Of a stretch of DNA of 64,000 bases, positions 52,095-61,354 are shown piece by piece. The stretch covers positions 372,885 through 436,884 of the forward strand of contig NZ_GL872283.1 of the NCBI RefSeq assembly GCF_000191065.1, in the 5' to 3' direction. The notes under the pieces were generated by a model. That model made no database searches, was not told where the DNA came from, and was given only the letters and a program-made list of their open reading frames with translations. The translations under genes and the position numbers were made by a program. The stretch's first letter is position 1. The number at the start of each line of letters is the position of its first letter. The stretch comes from Prevotella multiformis DSM 16608 (GTDB lineage: Bacteria > Bacteroidota > Bacteroidia > Bacteroidales > Bacteroidaceae).

Positions 52095-53648
52095 ATGAAA
52101 AGAACTTATAAGAACATATATACATGGATGCTGGCTGCCGCAGTAGCGTTCGGCCTTGCATCCTGCGGAGACGACTTCTTCGACCAGCAGCCTTCCGACG
52201 GAGTAGATGCCGGCAAGGCACTCAAGAACAGTTCAGACCTCGAGACCGCCCGGACGGGTATGTACCAGGCGTTGAAGGGGTCATCGAATTTCACCGACTA
52301 CTATGGTGCGCAGATGTTCCTTTACGGCGAGATGCACGGTGAGGATCTGCAGTATAACCAGAACTTCGGCAGCAACCGCGCCGGGTTCTACTACAAGATG
52401 GAGTACACCTCGGCAAGCAGCTTCAGCCAGTCGACGGCCATCTGGCAGTCGCCTTACATGGTCATCGGCAGTGCGAACCGCATCATCGAGGCGGCCGACG
52501 GCGGCAAGCTGTCCGACAAGACAGAGGCGGCGGCAGCCATCGCACAGTACCGTGCCGAGGCTCTGGTACTGCGTGCCATGGCCACCTTCGACCTCACCCG
52601 CATCTACGGCAAGACCTATACAGAGGACAACGGCGCATCGCTGGGCGTGCCATTGGTGACCAAGGTGCTTGACAGCAATGAAAAGCCCGGCCGCAACACC
52701 GTTGCCGAATGTTATGCACAGGTCATCAAGGACCTCAAGGAAGCCATCAGCTCCGGTGCATTGATGACGACCTCTTCCAAGGAGAATGTCGGGTACATCA
52801 ACCTCAATGCTGCAAAGGCACTGCTCGCCCGTGTCTATCTGACGAAAGGCGACTGGGCGGACGCTCTCTCGACGGCGGAGGATGTCATCGACAACTCCGG
52901 CAAGCAGCTCTGGACCCGCGACCAGTATGTCGCTGCATGGGGCAAGGATAACAGAGATCACTTCAACGAGATGCTTTTCGAACTGTCTGTCACCAACACT
53001 AAGGACTGGAACGACCGTGATGGCATCGCCTACCTCTACGCCGAGGACGGCGACAACGGCATCGGTTACAGCGATGTCTGCGCCACGAAGAACTTCGTCG
53101 ACCTGCTGGCGCAGGATCCGGCCGACATCCGTGCCGATGTCTTCCTGAAGGCAACACAGGATGAGGGCGACAAGGTGTTCGGCGGAGCGAAGGTCTATCT
53201 GAACAAGATGCCGGGTGTAGGCGGTGACCCGCGCTATGCCAATGTCCCGATGCTCCGTCTCTCGGAAGTCTACCTCACGGCTGCCGAGGCCGCCTTCAAG
53301 TCGGGCGACAAGGCAAAGGCCGCACAGTATCTGAACGATGTCATCAAGAACCGCACAACAGATACCTCACGCCTGGTTACGGCTGCCGACATCACGGCAG
53401 CGCGCATCTCACTGGAACGCCGCAAGGAACTCGTGGGCGAGGGACAGCGTTTCTTCGATGCCATCCGCAACAACGAGACCATCACCCGCTACACGGATGA
53501 CGACCACCGGGGATGGCATGATGTCCTGACAGAAGAGGCCCGGAGCTACAACCGTGATTACTACAAGTCGCTGCCGGCTATCCCAAGTTATGAGACGGAT
53601 GCCAATCCGACACTCAAGGCACAGCAGAATCCCGGTTACGGCGAGTAG
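52095..53648 (+). CDS. SusD/RagB family lipoprotein (second locus)
   Basis: The protein has 517 residues. The lipoprotein signal is MKRTYKNIYTWMLAAAVAFG then LASC; the mature protein begins GDDFFDQQPSDGV. SusD-like helices appear in YRAEALVLRAMATFDLTRIYGK and LNAAKALLARVYLTKGDW, and the C-terminal RISLERRKELVGEGQRFFDAIRN segment ends with LPAIPSYETDANPTLKAQQN. It is the surface glycan-binding partner of the SusC just upstream. A strong terminator follows. Confidence 0.94.
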   Translation: MKRTYKNIYTWMLAAAVAFGLASCGDDFFDQQPSDGVDAGKALKNSSDLETARTGMYQALKGSSNFTDYYGAQMFLYGEMHGEDLQYNQNFGSNRAGFYYKMEYTSASSFSQSTAIWQSPYMVIGSANRIIEAADGGKLSDKTEAAAAIAQYRAEALVLRAMATFDLTRIYGKTYTEDNGASLGVPLVTKVLDSNEKPGRNTVAECYAQVIKDLKEAISSGALMTTSSKENVGYINLNAAKALLARVYLTKGDWADALSTAEDVIDNSGKQLWTRDQYVAAWGKDNRDHFNEMLFELSVTNTKDWNDRDGIAYLYAEDGDNGIGYSDVCATKNFVDLLAQDPADIRADVFLKATQDEGDKVFGGAKVYLNKMPGVGGDPRYANVPMLRLSEVYLTAAEAAFKSGDKAKAAQYLNDVIKNRTTDTSRLVTAADITAARISLERRKELVGEGQRFFDAIRNNETITRYTDDDHRGWHDVLTEEARSYNRDYYKSLPAIPSYETDANPTLKAQQNPGYGE

Positions 53649-53681
53649 ATCCGCAGCCTGCTCATAAATTCTCCTTACACT

Positions 53682-53719
53682 GGGGAACTGACTGCATGAT
53701 GCAGCCGGTTCCCCTTTTT
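53682..53719 (+). terminator. Terminator of the second susC-susD unit
   Basis: GGGGAAC (53682-53688) pairs with GTTCCCC (53708-53714), with an inner CTGCAT/ATGCAG pairing, followed by TTTTT. Confidence 0.85.
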
Positions 53720-53776
53720 CTATGCCATTTTAGAATTATTACAGGTCGGGGATGCGATTGTCCGGCGTTTTTTTCC

Positions 53777-53784
53777 TACTTTTG
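53777..53784 (+). promoter_or_regulatory. -7 element for oxyR
   Basis: TACTTTTG on the plus strand, 28 bp upstream of the ATG. Confidence 0.65.
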
Positions 53785-53811
53785 TTGTGACATATCAAAC
53801 TTGACAAGACG

Positions 53812-54714
53812 ATGACGCTACAACAACTTGAATACATCATGGCAGTCTACCGGCTCAGACACTTCGCAAAGGCGGCCGACTACTGCGATGTGACACAGCC
53901 CACCCTCAGTTCGATGATACAGAAACTGGAGGACGAACTCGGCGTGAAAATCTTCGACCGCAAGCGGCAGCCTATCCAGCCGACAAAGGCAGGCATGAAG
54001 GTGATAGAGGAGGCGTGGAAGGTGCTTTCAAGGGCAAAGAAGCTCCGGCAGACCGTCGAAGAGGAGAAACAGACGCTTACCGGCACCTTTGAAGTGGGCG
54101 TTCTGCCCACCATCGCACCCTATCTCATCCCGCACTTCTTTCCCCAGCTGATGAACGAACATCCGGAGATGGACGTCAGGATTACGGAAATGAAGACAGA
54201 AGATATGTGCAGGGCTGTCAGGAGGGGTGATATTGACGCCGGCATTCTGGCAAGGGTCGGCGGCCTGGAGGGAATGGACTGCACGCCACTCTACCATGAA
54301 CAGTTCCTCGCCTATGTGGCTGAAAACGACCCCCTCTTCAGCAAGGAGTTCATCCGTCCGTCCGACCTGTCGGGCGAATACCTCTGGCTGCTGGACGAAG
54401 GGCACTGTTTCCGTGACCAGCTGGTGAAGTTCTGCCATCTGAAGTCGGCGGCACGGAGCAAGAAGAGCTATAACCTGGGAAGCATAGAGACCTTCATGCG
54501 GATCGTGGAGAACGGCAAGGGCGTCACCTTCATTCCGCAGCTTGCCCTGTCCCAGTTGAACGACGGGCAGAAACGACTTGTCCGGCCGTTTGCCCACCCT
54601 GTTCCTTCACGTGAAATCATCCTTATGACCTCGCCCAGTTTCATCCGCCGTACGCTGCTCGGTATGTTTGCCAAATGGATCAAGGATTCATTGCCGGAGG
54701 AAATCAGCAAGTAG
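53812..54714 (+). CDS. oxyR: Peroxide-sensing LysR-family regulator OxyR
   Basis: The 300-residue protein has an N-terminal LysR helix-turn-helix (about 1-60, FAKAADYCDVTQPTLSSMIQKLE) and a substrate-binding-like regulatory domain (about 92-295). The redox cysteines are present at Cys199 and Cys208 in LLDEGHCFRDQLVKFC, the same numbers as the disulfide pair of Escherichia coli OxyR. It probably activates ahpCF, whose promoter carries a matching tetrad site, and other oxidative-stress genes outside the window. It is monocistronic. Confidence 0.95.
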   Translation: MTLQQLEYIMAVYRLRHFAKAADYCDVTQPTLSSMIQKLEDELGVKIFDRKRQPIQPTKAGMKVIEEAWKVLSRAKKLRQTVEEEKQTLTGTFEVGVLPTIAPYLIPHFFPQLMNEHPEMDVRITEMKTEDMCRAVRRGDIDAGILARVGGLEGMDCTPLYHEQFLAYVAENDPLFSKEFIRPSDLSGEYLWLLDEGHCFRDQLVKFCHLKSAARSKKSYNLGSIETFMRIVENGKGVTFIPQLALSQLNDGQKRLVRPFAHPVPSREIILMTSPSFIRRTLLGMFAKWIKDSLPEEISK

Positions 54715-55171
54715 CATCCGGGCGACGGGCCTGCGCATCCTCCACCCAAAACGGACGGCGGACACGGGAAAGGACTATTCTTGCACAAGACGAGAAAACT
54801 TTACAATCAATGCAGAAAATCCTTCTTCTCTTCCATCCTGACCTACGCTTTCGGAAATGAAAACGGTCACCTCGATTCCAACCAGCCCTCACCTGCTTTC
54901 CGGTTAACGCCTGCCAGCATTCCAAGCAAGGCTTACTTGCACGTCAATTAACGCCTGTCTGGCCTGCAAGTAAGTACTGCTTCGAAACGGCACTCCATAT
55001 TGCTGTCTGTGAGCTATTTACAAGTAGTTCCATCTTCTTCCGATTCCGTGTACCGCCCTCTCTCCCGAAAGAAAGAGAGACATGGACTTCAGAAAGAATC
55101 CAGACATACAGGAGAGTAATTTATAAGGACAAAAAGAATACCTGTTCTTTGTAGAAAATCCTAAAAACAAC
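54715..55171. repeat. Gene-free region after oxyR with a dispersed repeat
   Basis: CTTACTTGCA (54932-54941) and TGCAAGTAAG (54965-54974) are perfect inverted arms flanking CAATTAACGCCTGTCTGG, matching the copy at about 8990-9020. A second AACGCCTGCCAGCATT lies just upstream at 54906-54921. Nothing else is recognised. Confidence 0.6.
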
Positions 55172-55198
55172 CCCCGGCTGTCATCACGACAACCGGGG
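55172..55198 (-). terminator. Terminator downstream of the glp-linked barrel gene
   Basis: CCCCGGCTGTC and GACAACCGGGG pair with one mismatch. On the minus strand it is followed by GTTGTTTTTAGG. It would end the transcript coming from the glp block. Confidence 0.75.
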
Positions 55199-55300
55199 AT
55201 TTTCTTAAATACTAAGTACTTTTATCTGGTCAAGATTACTAAAGGACTGTAACGGTATAACCTCCCCCTGCAGCCTGTTCCGGACAGACACAGGAGACGG

Positions 55301-56053
55301 TCAGATGTCAAGCAGTTTGATGGAGGCGCGGAAGTAACCTTTGTTCGCTTCCGGACTCCACATGGCCGTAGCCGTCACCGGCATAGGATGCTTGCCGATT
55401 TTCAGCTTATAGGTCACGTTGACCCGCACATCGTTGACACCGGCCGACTTGCCGTAGAACGTAGCATGGCTGCCGTCCTCCGGGCTCAAGGCGAAGGCTG
55501 CGCCGACAGAGGGAGTCACGACGAAATCCTCGTCTTCATAAACCTTGTAAGAAGCCTGCACGAAGGTGGAATAAAGGTTCTTGTCGTTCAGAGCACCGCG
55601 GTCGCGCCCGGCAAGAATGGTCGACCAGGAAAGGCTCAGGGGGAACTTCTCGCCGAAGTCGTAGCTGACGGCGGCGTCGATGAAATGTCCTGTCGTGCGG
55701 GCATTATAGTTGAAGATACGGTACGCCTTGTCGTTGGCATAGATACCGTCGGAGAAGTTGTAAATGTCCCAGACGGCGAGTTTGAATCCGCCATGGGTGT
55801 AGGAAGCATAATAGTCGAACTCCTTGTAGTCACCGTCCGTCTGCATTCCGCCCCACAGTCCGAAGCGGAAGTGGTCGTTGTTGTCGGAGATGGAGACGTC
55901 GTTGTCGAAGGTCAGTCCCTTTGAGACCTCAAGTCCGCGCCACAGGTGGGCTGTCTCCAGTTCTGATACAAAGTGCAGCTTCTGTGCGTTGGCTGTGAAA
56001 GAAACAAGGCTCAAGGCAGCCGCACAGGCCATTTTGAATAGATTTTTCGTCAT
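55301..56053 (-). CDS. Small outer-membrane beta-barrel protein at the end of the glp block
   Basis: The protein has about 250 residues from ATG 56053. It has a signal peptide (MTKNLFKMACAAALSLVSFT then ANAQ) and a short mature barrel with alternating strands rich in aromatic residues (SELETAHLWRGLEVSKGLTF, FRFGLWGGMQTDGDYKEFDY, LSLSWSTILAGRDRG) and a C-terminal strand ending IKLLDI. It vaguely resembles TorF/Gcw_chp porins. Placed 120 bp after glpF, it could be an outer-membrane route for glycerol or glycerophosphodiesters; this is an inference from position only. A frame extending to 56134 was rejected. Confidence 0.65.
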   Translation of the reverse strand: MTKNLFKMACAAALSLVSFTANAQKLHFVSELETAHLWRGLEVSKGLTFDNDVSISDNNDHFRFGLWGGMQTDGDYKEFDYYASYTHGGFKLAVWDIYNFSDGIYANDKAYRIFNYNARTTGHFIDAAVSYDFGEKFPLSLSWSTILAGRDRGALNDKNLYSTFVQASYKVYEDEDFVVTPSVGAAFALSPEDGSHATFYGKSAGVNDVRVNVTYKLKIGKHPMPVTATAMWSPEANKGYFRASIKLLDI

Positions 56054-56173
56054 AGTTTTTGGTATTGTGATGAGGGCGTGCAGGATGCAAGGTTTCCGCA
56101 GGGCATACGTCCCGGCCTCCCGGTCCGTCCTCATCTGGTTATGTAATGCGAGCTAAGCAGTCATGTCCAATTC

Positions 56174-56920
56174 CTACAATGAGAGCAGCCATACACCGCA
56201 CAGACCGGCAATGGCACCGCCGACCATAGGACCGACAACAGGCACCCATGAGTAAGCCCAGTCGTTGCCGCCCTTCATGCAGATGGCGTGTGCAATGCGC
56301 GGAGAGAGGTCACGGGCAGGGTTCATGGCGTAACCGGTCGTACCGCCGAGCGACATACCGAGCGCGATGATCAGCAGGGTCACCGGGACAGGACCGAGGG
56401 CTGCCAGTCCGAACTTGAAGTGTTCCGGATCGCAGCAGTTACCCTTCGTGCTGAAACTGATGATGATGAAGACCAGTGCCAGCGTGGCGATCACCTCGCT
56501 GAGGAAGTTCATCCCATAGTTCCGGATGGCCGGAGCCGTGCAGAACGTCCCGAGCTTCGCAGCGTCGTTGTCGGTGGCGTCGTAGTGGTCTTTGTAGAAA
56601 ACCCACACGAGGATACCGCCCAGTACGCCGCCGATCATCTGCGCGGCGATGTAGACAGGGACCGAACTCCAGGGGAACATACCCGCTACAGCCAGACCGA
56701 GCGATACGGCAGGATTGAGGTGGGCACCGGTATAGGGTCCGGCAACGAGCACACCCATGCAGACTGCGAGACCCCATGCCAGAGTGATCACCACCCATCC
56801 GGCATTCTGTCCCTTACTCTTGTTCAGCGTTACACACGCACATACACCGTCTCCGAAAAGTACCAGGACAAGTGTTCCAATCAGTTCCATCAGGAACTGG
56901 GTCGTCATAGAATATTCCAT
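56174..56920 (-). CDS. glpF: Glycerol uptake facilitator GlpF (aquaporin family)
   Basis: The protein has about 248 residues from ATG 56920 (MEYSMTTQFLMELIGTLVLV). Six helices are present and both MIP pore motifs are kept: GAHLNPAVSLG (first NPA) and GYAMNPARDLSPRIAH (second, with the Asp after Arg typical of glycerol facilitators rather than water channels). The length is somewhat below E. coli GlpF (281). It lets glycerol through the inner membrane by diffusion. It follows glpK by 184 bp; the spacer contains a G10 tract and 10-bp repeats. Confidence 0.92.
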   Translation of the reverse strand: MEYSMTTQFLMELIGTLVLVLFGDGVCACVTLNKSKGQNAGWVVITLAWGLAVCMGVLVAGPYTGAHLNPAVSLGLAVAGMFPWSSVPVYIAAQMIGGVLGGILVWVFYKDHYDATDNDAAKLGTFCTAPAIRNYGMNFLSEVIATLALVFIIISFSTKGNCCDPEHFKFGLAALGPVPVTLLIIALGMSLGGTTGYAMNPARDLSPRIAHAICMKGGNDWAYSWVPVVGPMVGGAIAGLCGVWLLSL

Positions 56921-56954
56921 AATGATTGAATTTAGGTAATTGTTGTTTAGGATT

Positions 56955-57042
56955 TCTGGGGGGAGATAGGCGGGGGGGGGGTGACGATGATAGGCAATGA
57001 TAGGCAATGATAGGCGATGATGAGCGATGATAGGCGATGATG
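56955..57042. repeat. G10 tract and 10-bp-period TGATAGGCGA repeat between glpK and glpF
   Basis: A run of ten G (56972-56981) is followed by TGATAGGCAA, TGATAGGCAA, TGATAGGCGA, TGATGAGCGA, TGATAGGCGA (56989-57038) at a strict 10-bp period. Similar words occur at 58630-58675 (between glpC and glpK) and at 5327-5390, 5800-5825 and 6600-6628. Confidence 0.8.
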
Positions 57043-57104
57043 GAATCTTATAATCGCCCGGTACGCCGGTTATTGCCCGCAGCCGCCTGCCCCCGGCCGT
57101 CTGT

Positions 57105-58595
57105 CTACCTGTTTGTCAGTGTCCTGCCGATGGCATCTGCCCATCCGGCCTTGGCAGCAGCCATCTCTTCGCTGTCGGCAAGAGGCTCGAAGCTGCGCTC
57201 AACCTGCCACTGGTTCTTGATTTCGTCAATGTCTTTCCAGAAGCCGACCGCCAGACCGGCAAGGTAAGCGGCACCGAGGGCGGTGGTCTCGGTGATCTTC
57301 GGGCGGACGACCTTTATGCCGAGGAGGTTGGACTGGTACTGCATCAGGAGGTTGTTGCGGGAGGCTCCGCCGTCAACCTTCAGTTCTGTAAGCGGTGCTT
57401 CCATGTCTTTCGCCATGGCCTGGGCAATGTCGTAAGTTTGGAAAGCGATACCGTCAAGGGCGGCACGGGCGATATGCGCACGGGTCGTACCGCGCGTGAT
57501 GCCCACGATCGTGCCGCGGGCATACTGGTCCCAGTAAGGAGCGGCGAGGCCGGTGAGGGCAGGTACGAAGTAGACTCCGCCGCTGTCAGGCACGGTGGAA
57601 GCCAGGTCTTCTATCTCCGACGACGAGGTGATGAAGCCCAGACCGTCGCGCAGCCACTGCACGACAGAGCCTCCGACATAGATAGAGCCCTCCAGGGCAT
57701 AGTCGACACGGTCGCCGATTTTCCATGCAATGGTCGTCAGCAGGTTGTTCTTCGACATGACAGGTTTCCGACCCGTGTTCAGCATCACGAAGCAGCCTGT
57801 CCCGTAGGTGTTCTTGATGGCACCCGGCTCGATGCACATCTGGCCGAAGAGAGCCGCCTGCTGGTCTCCGGCGATGCCCGAGATAGGCACTTCGTGGGCG
57901 AAGATGGTGGTCTGGGTGTGTCCGTAAATCTCCGAACTCGACTTCACTTCGGGCATCATGGACAGAGGGATGTCGAGCAGTTTCAGCAGGTCCTCGTCCC
58001 ATTTCAGGTCGTGGATGTTGAAGAGCATGGTGCGGGAAGCATTCGTGACGTCGGTCACGTGTACCTCTCCGCGTGTCAGACGCCATACCAGCCATGCGTC
58101 AACATTGCCGAAACGGAGCTTGCCCATCTCGGCGCGTTTGCGTGCTCCCGGTACGTTGTCGAGAATCCACTTGATCTTTGTCCCGCTGAAGTAAGCGTCG
58201 ACAATCAGCCCGGTCTTCTCATGAATCTTGTCCGTCAGCCCCTGTGCCTTCAGCTTGTCGCAGTACTCGGCCGTACGGCGGTCCTGCCAGACAATGGCGT
58301 TGTAGATGGGTTCTTCGGTGTCGATGTCCCATACGATGGTCGTCTCACGCTGGTTGGTGATGCCGATGCCGGCAATGTCAAGACCGTTGATGTCGATGGC
58401 GGAGATGGCTTCCGCTATCACAGAAGCCTGTGACGACCAGATCTCGTTGGGATTATGTTCTACCCATCCCGGCTGTGGGAAATACTGTGTGAACTCTTTC
58501 TGTGCAACGGACTTGATCTGTCCGTTGTGGTCAAAGACAATAGCCCTTGAACTTGTTGTGCCCTGATCGAGGGCCAGGATAAACTTCTTCTCCAT
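57105..58595 (-). CDS. glpK: Glycerol kinase
   Basis: The 496-residue FGGY kinase has the N-terminal phosphate loop [16 protein letters not shown] at about 7-22, [10 protein letters not shown] near 44-53, and the catalytic Asp in [13 protein letters not shown] and [12 protein letters not shown]. The FGGY signature [20 protein letters not shown] lies near 445. It phosphorylates glycerol to sn-glycerol-3-phosphate. Length and motifs are standard. It lies 87 bp after glpC. Confidence 0.97.
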   Translation of the reverse strand: MEKKFILALDQGTTSSRAIVFDHNGQIKSVAQKEFTQYFPQPGWVEHNPNEIWSSQASVIAEAISAIDINGLDIAGIGITNQRETTIVWDIDTEEPIYNAIVWQDRRTAEYCDKLKAQGLTDKIHEKTGLIVDAYFSGTKIKWILDNVPGARKRAEMGKLRFGNVDAWLVWRLTRGEVHVTDVTNASRTMLFNIHDLKWDEDLLKLLDIPLSMMPEVKSSSEIYGHTQTTIFAHEVPISGIAGDQQAALFGQMCIEPGAIKNTYGTGCFVMLNTGRKPVMSKNNLLTTIAWKIGDRVDYALEGSIYVGGSVVQWLRDGLGFITSSSEIEDLASTVPDSGGVYFVPALTGLAAPYWDQYARGTIVGITRGTTRAHIARAALDGIAFQTYDIAQAMAKDMEAPLTELKVDGGASRNNLLMQYQSNLLGIKVVRPKITETTALGAAYLAGLAVGFWKDIDEIKNQWQVERSFEPLADSEEMAAAKAGWADAIGRTLTNR

Positions 58596-58682
58596 GTCAG
58601 TAATAATTTGTAGGTTGTTATTTTGCGGGGTGATGATAGGCGATGGTGACAGTGATAAGCGATGATAGGCGTTTATAAGTGT

Positions 58683-59936
58683 TTATACACCATTCAGCCT
58701 TATTGTTTCTTCTACATCCAGGGCTTCGGCAAGTATCGAGACGGGGTTCTTCACTTCATATCCCGTAGACATCTCTATCTGCCACTTGCAGGTTTCGCAG
58801 TCGGTCGTCACACAGTCGGGATTGACTTCCTTTATCTGTGTGAAGAGACCGGAGCCGATCTGCTGCGACCGTTCATAGTTCTCTTTCTTGAAGCCATACG
58901 TACCGGCAATGCCGCAGCACTGGGAGTCGAGCATCACAAGTTCCAGTCCCGGAATCATCTTCAGCAGTTCCGTACTGTAGACCACCCAGCCCATCTTCTC
59001 CATGTGGCACGCTGAGTGATAGGCTGCACGCATCCTGAAGTCCTTGCGGAACGCCAGCTTTATCTCGCCCCGCTCTATGAGCCGGTAAAGGAAGCGGGTG
59101 GCCAGTGTGAGGCTCTCTCTTATGTCGTCGGTCTTTATGCCCAGCAGATGCGCATACTCGTCACGCATGGTAAAGGTACAGGTGGAGCTGGTCGTGAGGA
59201 CCACCCGGCCCTTCTCAGCCGACTTCCGGATGGAGTTGATGTTCACTTCTCCCTGCCGCCGAGCCTGCTTGCTGAGTCCGTTGGCGATCAGCGCCACGCC
59301 GCAGCACTTCTCCTTCTCCAGCAGATGGACACCATAGCCTGCTGCATTCATGATCTTCACGAGGTCCTTTCCCAGCTGCGGGAAGTTATAATTGACGTAA
59401 CAGCCGTGGAAATAGCTTACATGTTTCCTGTATCCGTCCTGCTTTGGGGCAGCATTGCGCTTGAACCAGGTCTCGAACTTCTGGCTGCTGTAGGCCGGGA
59501 AGCTGCGATGCTTGTCAATCCCCATCACGCCGTGGAGCACCGCCTTGACAGGTTTCAGGCCCAGGGTAGTATTCACTATGGGTGCCACCCTGTTCGCCAT
59601 CGTACCGACAAAGTCAGTGTTCGCCAGCATCCTGTCGCGCAGGATAGGACCATGTGTGCTGTATTTGATGCGTGAAGCCTGAATGATATCGGCTATGCGG
59701 ACACCGGACGGACAGGCCACTTCGCACCGTTTGCAGTTCAGACACATCTTCAAGGCCTCGTCGAAGAACCTGTTGTCCTTCAGTCTGTAACGCTCCAGGT
59801 CGGGGCCGGAATGCTTCGGACCGGGGTATGCCGGCTCCACTGCCGACACCGGGCAGTACGCAGTACAGATAGAACACTTCAGACACTGTTCCAAGTTATT
59901 GCCGCTGATATTCTTCAGTTGTATTCCTTCTGGCAT
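58683..59936 (-). CDS. glpC: Anaerobic glycerol-3-phosphate dehydrogenase subunit C
   Basis: The 417-residue iron-sulfur protein has two [4Fe-4S] motifs, Cys18/21/24/28 (CLKCSICTAYCPV) and Cys65/68/71/75 (CLNCKRCEVACPSG). Two CCG domains follow: SYFHGCYVNYNFPQLGKDLV with EKEKCCGVAL, and AYHSACHMEKMG with MLDSQCCGIAGTYGF. It anchors the GlpAB dimer to the membrane and passes electrons to menaquinone. The ATG lies 4 bp after the glpB stop codon. Confidence 0.95.
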   Translation of the reverse strand: MPEGIQLKNISGNNLEQCLKCSICTAYCPVSAVEPAYPGPKHSGPDLERYRLKDNRFFDEALKMCLNCKRCEVACPSGVRIADIIQASRIKYSTHGPILRDRMLANTDFVGTMANRVAPIVNTTLGLKPVKAVLHGVMGIDKHRSFPAYSSQKFETWFKRNAAPKQDGYRKHVSYFHGCYVNYNFPQLGKDLVKIMNAAGYGVHLLEKEKCCGVALIANGLSKQARRQGEVNINSIRKSAEKGRVVLTTSSTCTFTMRDEYAHLLGIKTDDIRESLTLATRFLYRLIERGEIKLAFRKDFRMRAAYHSACHMEKMGWVVYSTELLKMIPGLELVMLDSQCCGIAGTYGFKKENYERSQQIGSGLFTQIKEVNPDCVTTDCETCKWQIEMSTGYEVKNPVSILAEALDVEETIRLNGV

Positions 59937-59940
59937 GACC

Positions 59941-61191
59941 TTATCTCCTTTCTGTAATTGTTCTGGCTACCTGAAGGGCAGTCAAGAGTGAAACACCTGT
60001 ACCATCGAGGAGCCTGACAGGGTTGTGTCCGCTCAGTACGGAACCCACGGCGAAGAGATTGCCGACGGTCTGCCCGTCCTTTATGGCATGAAAATCCCGG
60101 TCTGTCCGCACACCGTATTCCATGTAAGGCTGTGCGTCAAAGGCATCTTCCTTCGTCCACTCAGCACGTTTCCCGGCTGTATCGACATCAAGGTCGAACA
60201 CCGGTTCGAACACACGTTGGTAGTTGCTTTCAAGTCCATGGCTCATGAAAGACCCTGAGGCAAGGATGAACTGGTCGGCATAGAGAGACTCATCCGGCAG
60301 ATGATCTGTAGTGACTGAGACGAGACGGCCGTCCTTGAATACACCGCCATTGGCTTTGTCACCGACCAGCAGCGTACCGCCCAGACGGGCGAAGAGCCGC
60401 TTCAGGAGGATAGCCGTACGGACTCCCGATACCGACGGAGGGAGTGTCGGGAGATATGCTATGGGCTTTTCAACCATCGTCTTCAGTTCGTCGAGACTCT
60501 TTTCGTCACTGAAGCCCAGTACAGCCGGCAGCAACAGCACATCGGCCTCTCCGCTGACGGCATTGATACAGTCGGCGACCTTGCGCAGGTTTTCCCTGTC
60601 TGCCAGTACCTTCGCTATGTTTGTCGCACGCATTTCCGTAGGACTCTTCCTTGCATGGCGCAGCTCGTCTGTCGTAAAAGACTTCACCTGACAGACCACA
60701 CCTTGTTTCTTGAGACCGGCTGAGATGAACTCAGTCGGGAAGTCCAGGAACCCTTGTACATTCAGGATTTCCACACGTTTCCAAGACAGAGTGTCCGCCT
60801 CTTCGCACACAGCATATCCCTCGGTCGTCAGCCATGCCGGAATCCGTCTGCCAAGCGGAGAGAAACGGTAATGGTTCTTTTTGCTGTCGCCTTTCACCTT
60901 CACGCCCGCTTCATTCAAAAGCGTCTCGGCCTCATCCGCCAGCCGGGCAATCCTTTCAAAGCCAATCTTTGCATAGGGATGCTCTGCTCCCAACTGCCCG
61001 ATTGCTTCCAAGGGACGGGTGACCGGCTTTCCCTCCACATCATAGCCCAGCAGGTCGAACGAGCCGGAATGGAAGTGCAGGCTGCTTTGTCCTGCCGACA
61101 CAATGCAGACGCGACGGCCTGCCTGTGCCAGTGTGATACCAGCAGTGAGTCCGCTGAGTCCGCCGCCTATTATTATAATGTCGTATTTCAT
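59941..61191 (-). CDS. glpB: Anaerobic glycerol-3-phosphate dehydrogenase subunit B
   Basis: The 416-residue flavoprotein has the N-terminal dinucleotide-binding motif YDIIIIGGGLSGLTAGITLAQ, followed by CIVSAGQSSLHFHSGSFDLLGY, which is typical of GlpB. It ends SVLSGHNPVRLLDGTGVSLL. It binds FMN and pairs with GlpA. Separated from glpA by 163 bp and from glpC by 4 bp. Confidence 0.93.
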   Translation of the reverse strand: MKYDIIIIGGGLSGLTAGITLAQAGRRVCIVSAGQSSLHFHSGSFDLLGYDVEGKPVTRPLEAIGQLGAEHPYAKIGFERIARLADEAETLLNEAGVKVKGDSKKNHYRFSPLGRRIPAWLTTEGYAVCEEADTLSWKRVEILNVQGFLDFPTEFISAGLKKQGVVCQVKSFTTDELRHARKSPTEMRATNIAKVLADRENLRKVADCINAVSGEADVLLLPAVLGFSDEKSLDELKTMVEKPIAYLPTLPPSVSGVRTAILLKRLFARLGGTLLVGDKANGGVFKDGRLVSVTTDHLPDESLYADQFILASGSFMSHGLESNYQRVFEPVFDLDVDTAGKRAEWTKEDAFDAQPYMEYGVRTDRDFHAIKDGQTVGNLFAVGSVLSGHNPVRLLDGTGVSLLTALQVARTITERR

Positions 61192-61354
61192 CGTCGATTG
61201 TTTTGATTGTGTAGATTGCTTGCCTCGTTAGAATTTTCAGGGTCAGCCGGTAGTTATTGCTTTGCTAATACCACTGGCTTTTCTGGCTTTTCTAAATTTT
61301 CCATTGCCACTAATGCTGTTAAGAAAACTATGGCTGCCGGCCCTGCCGACACCA

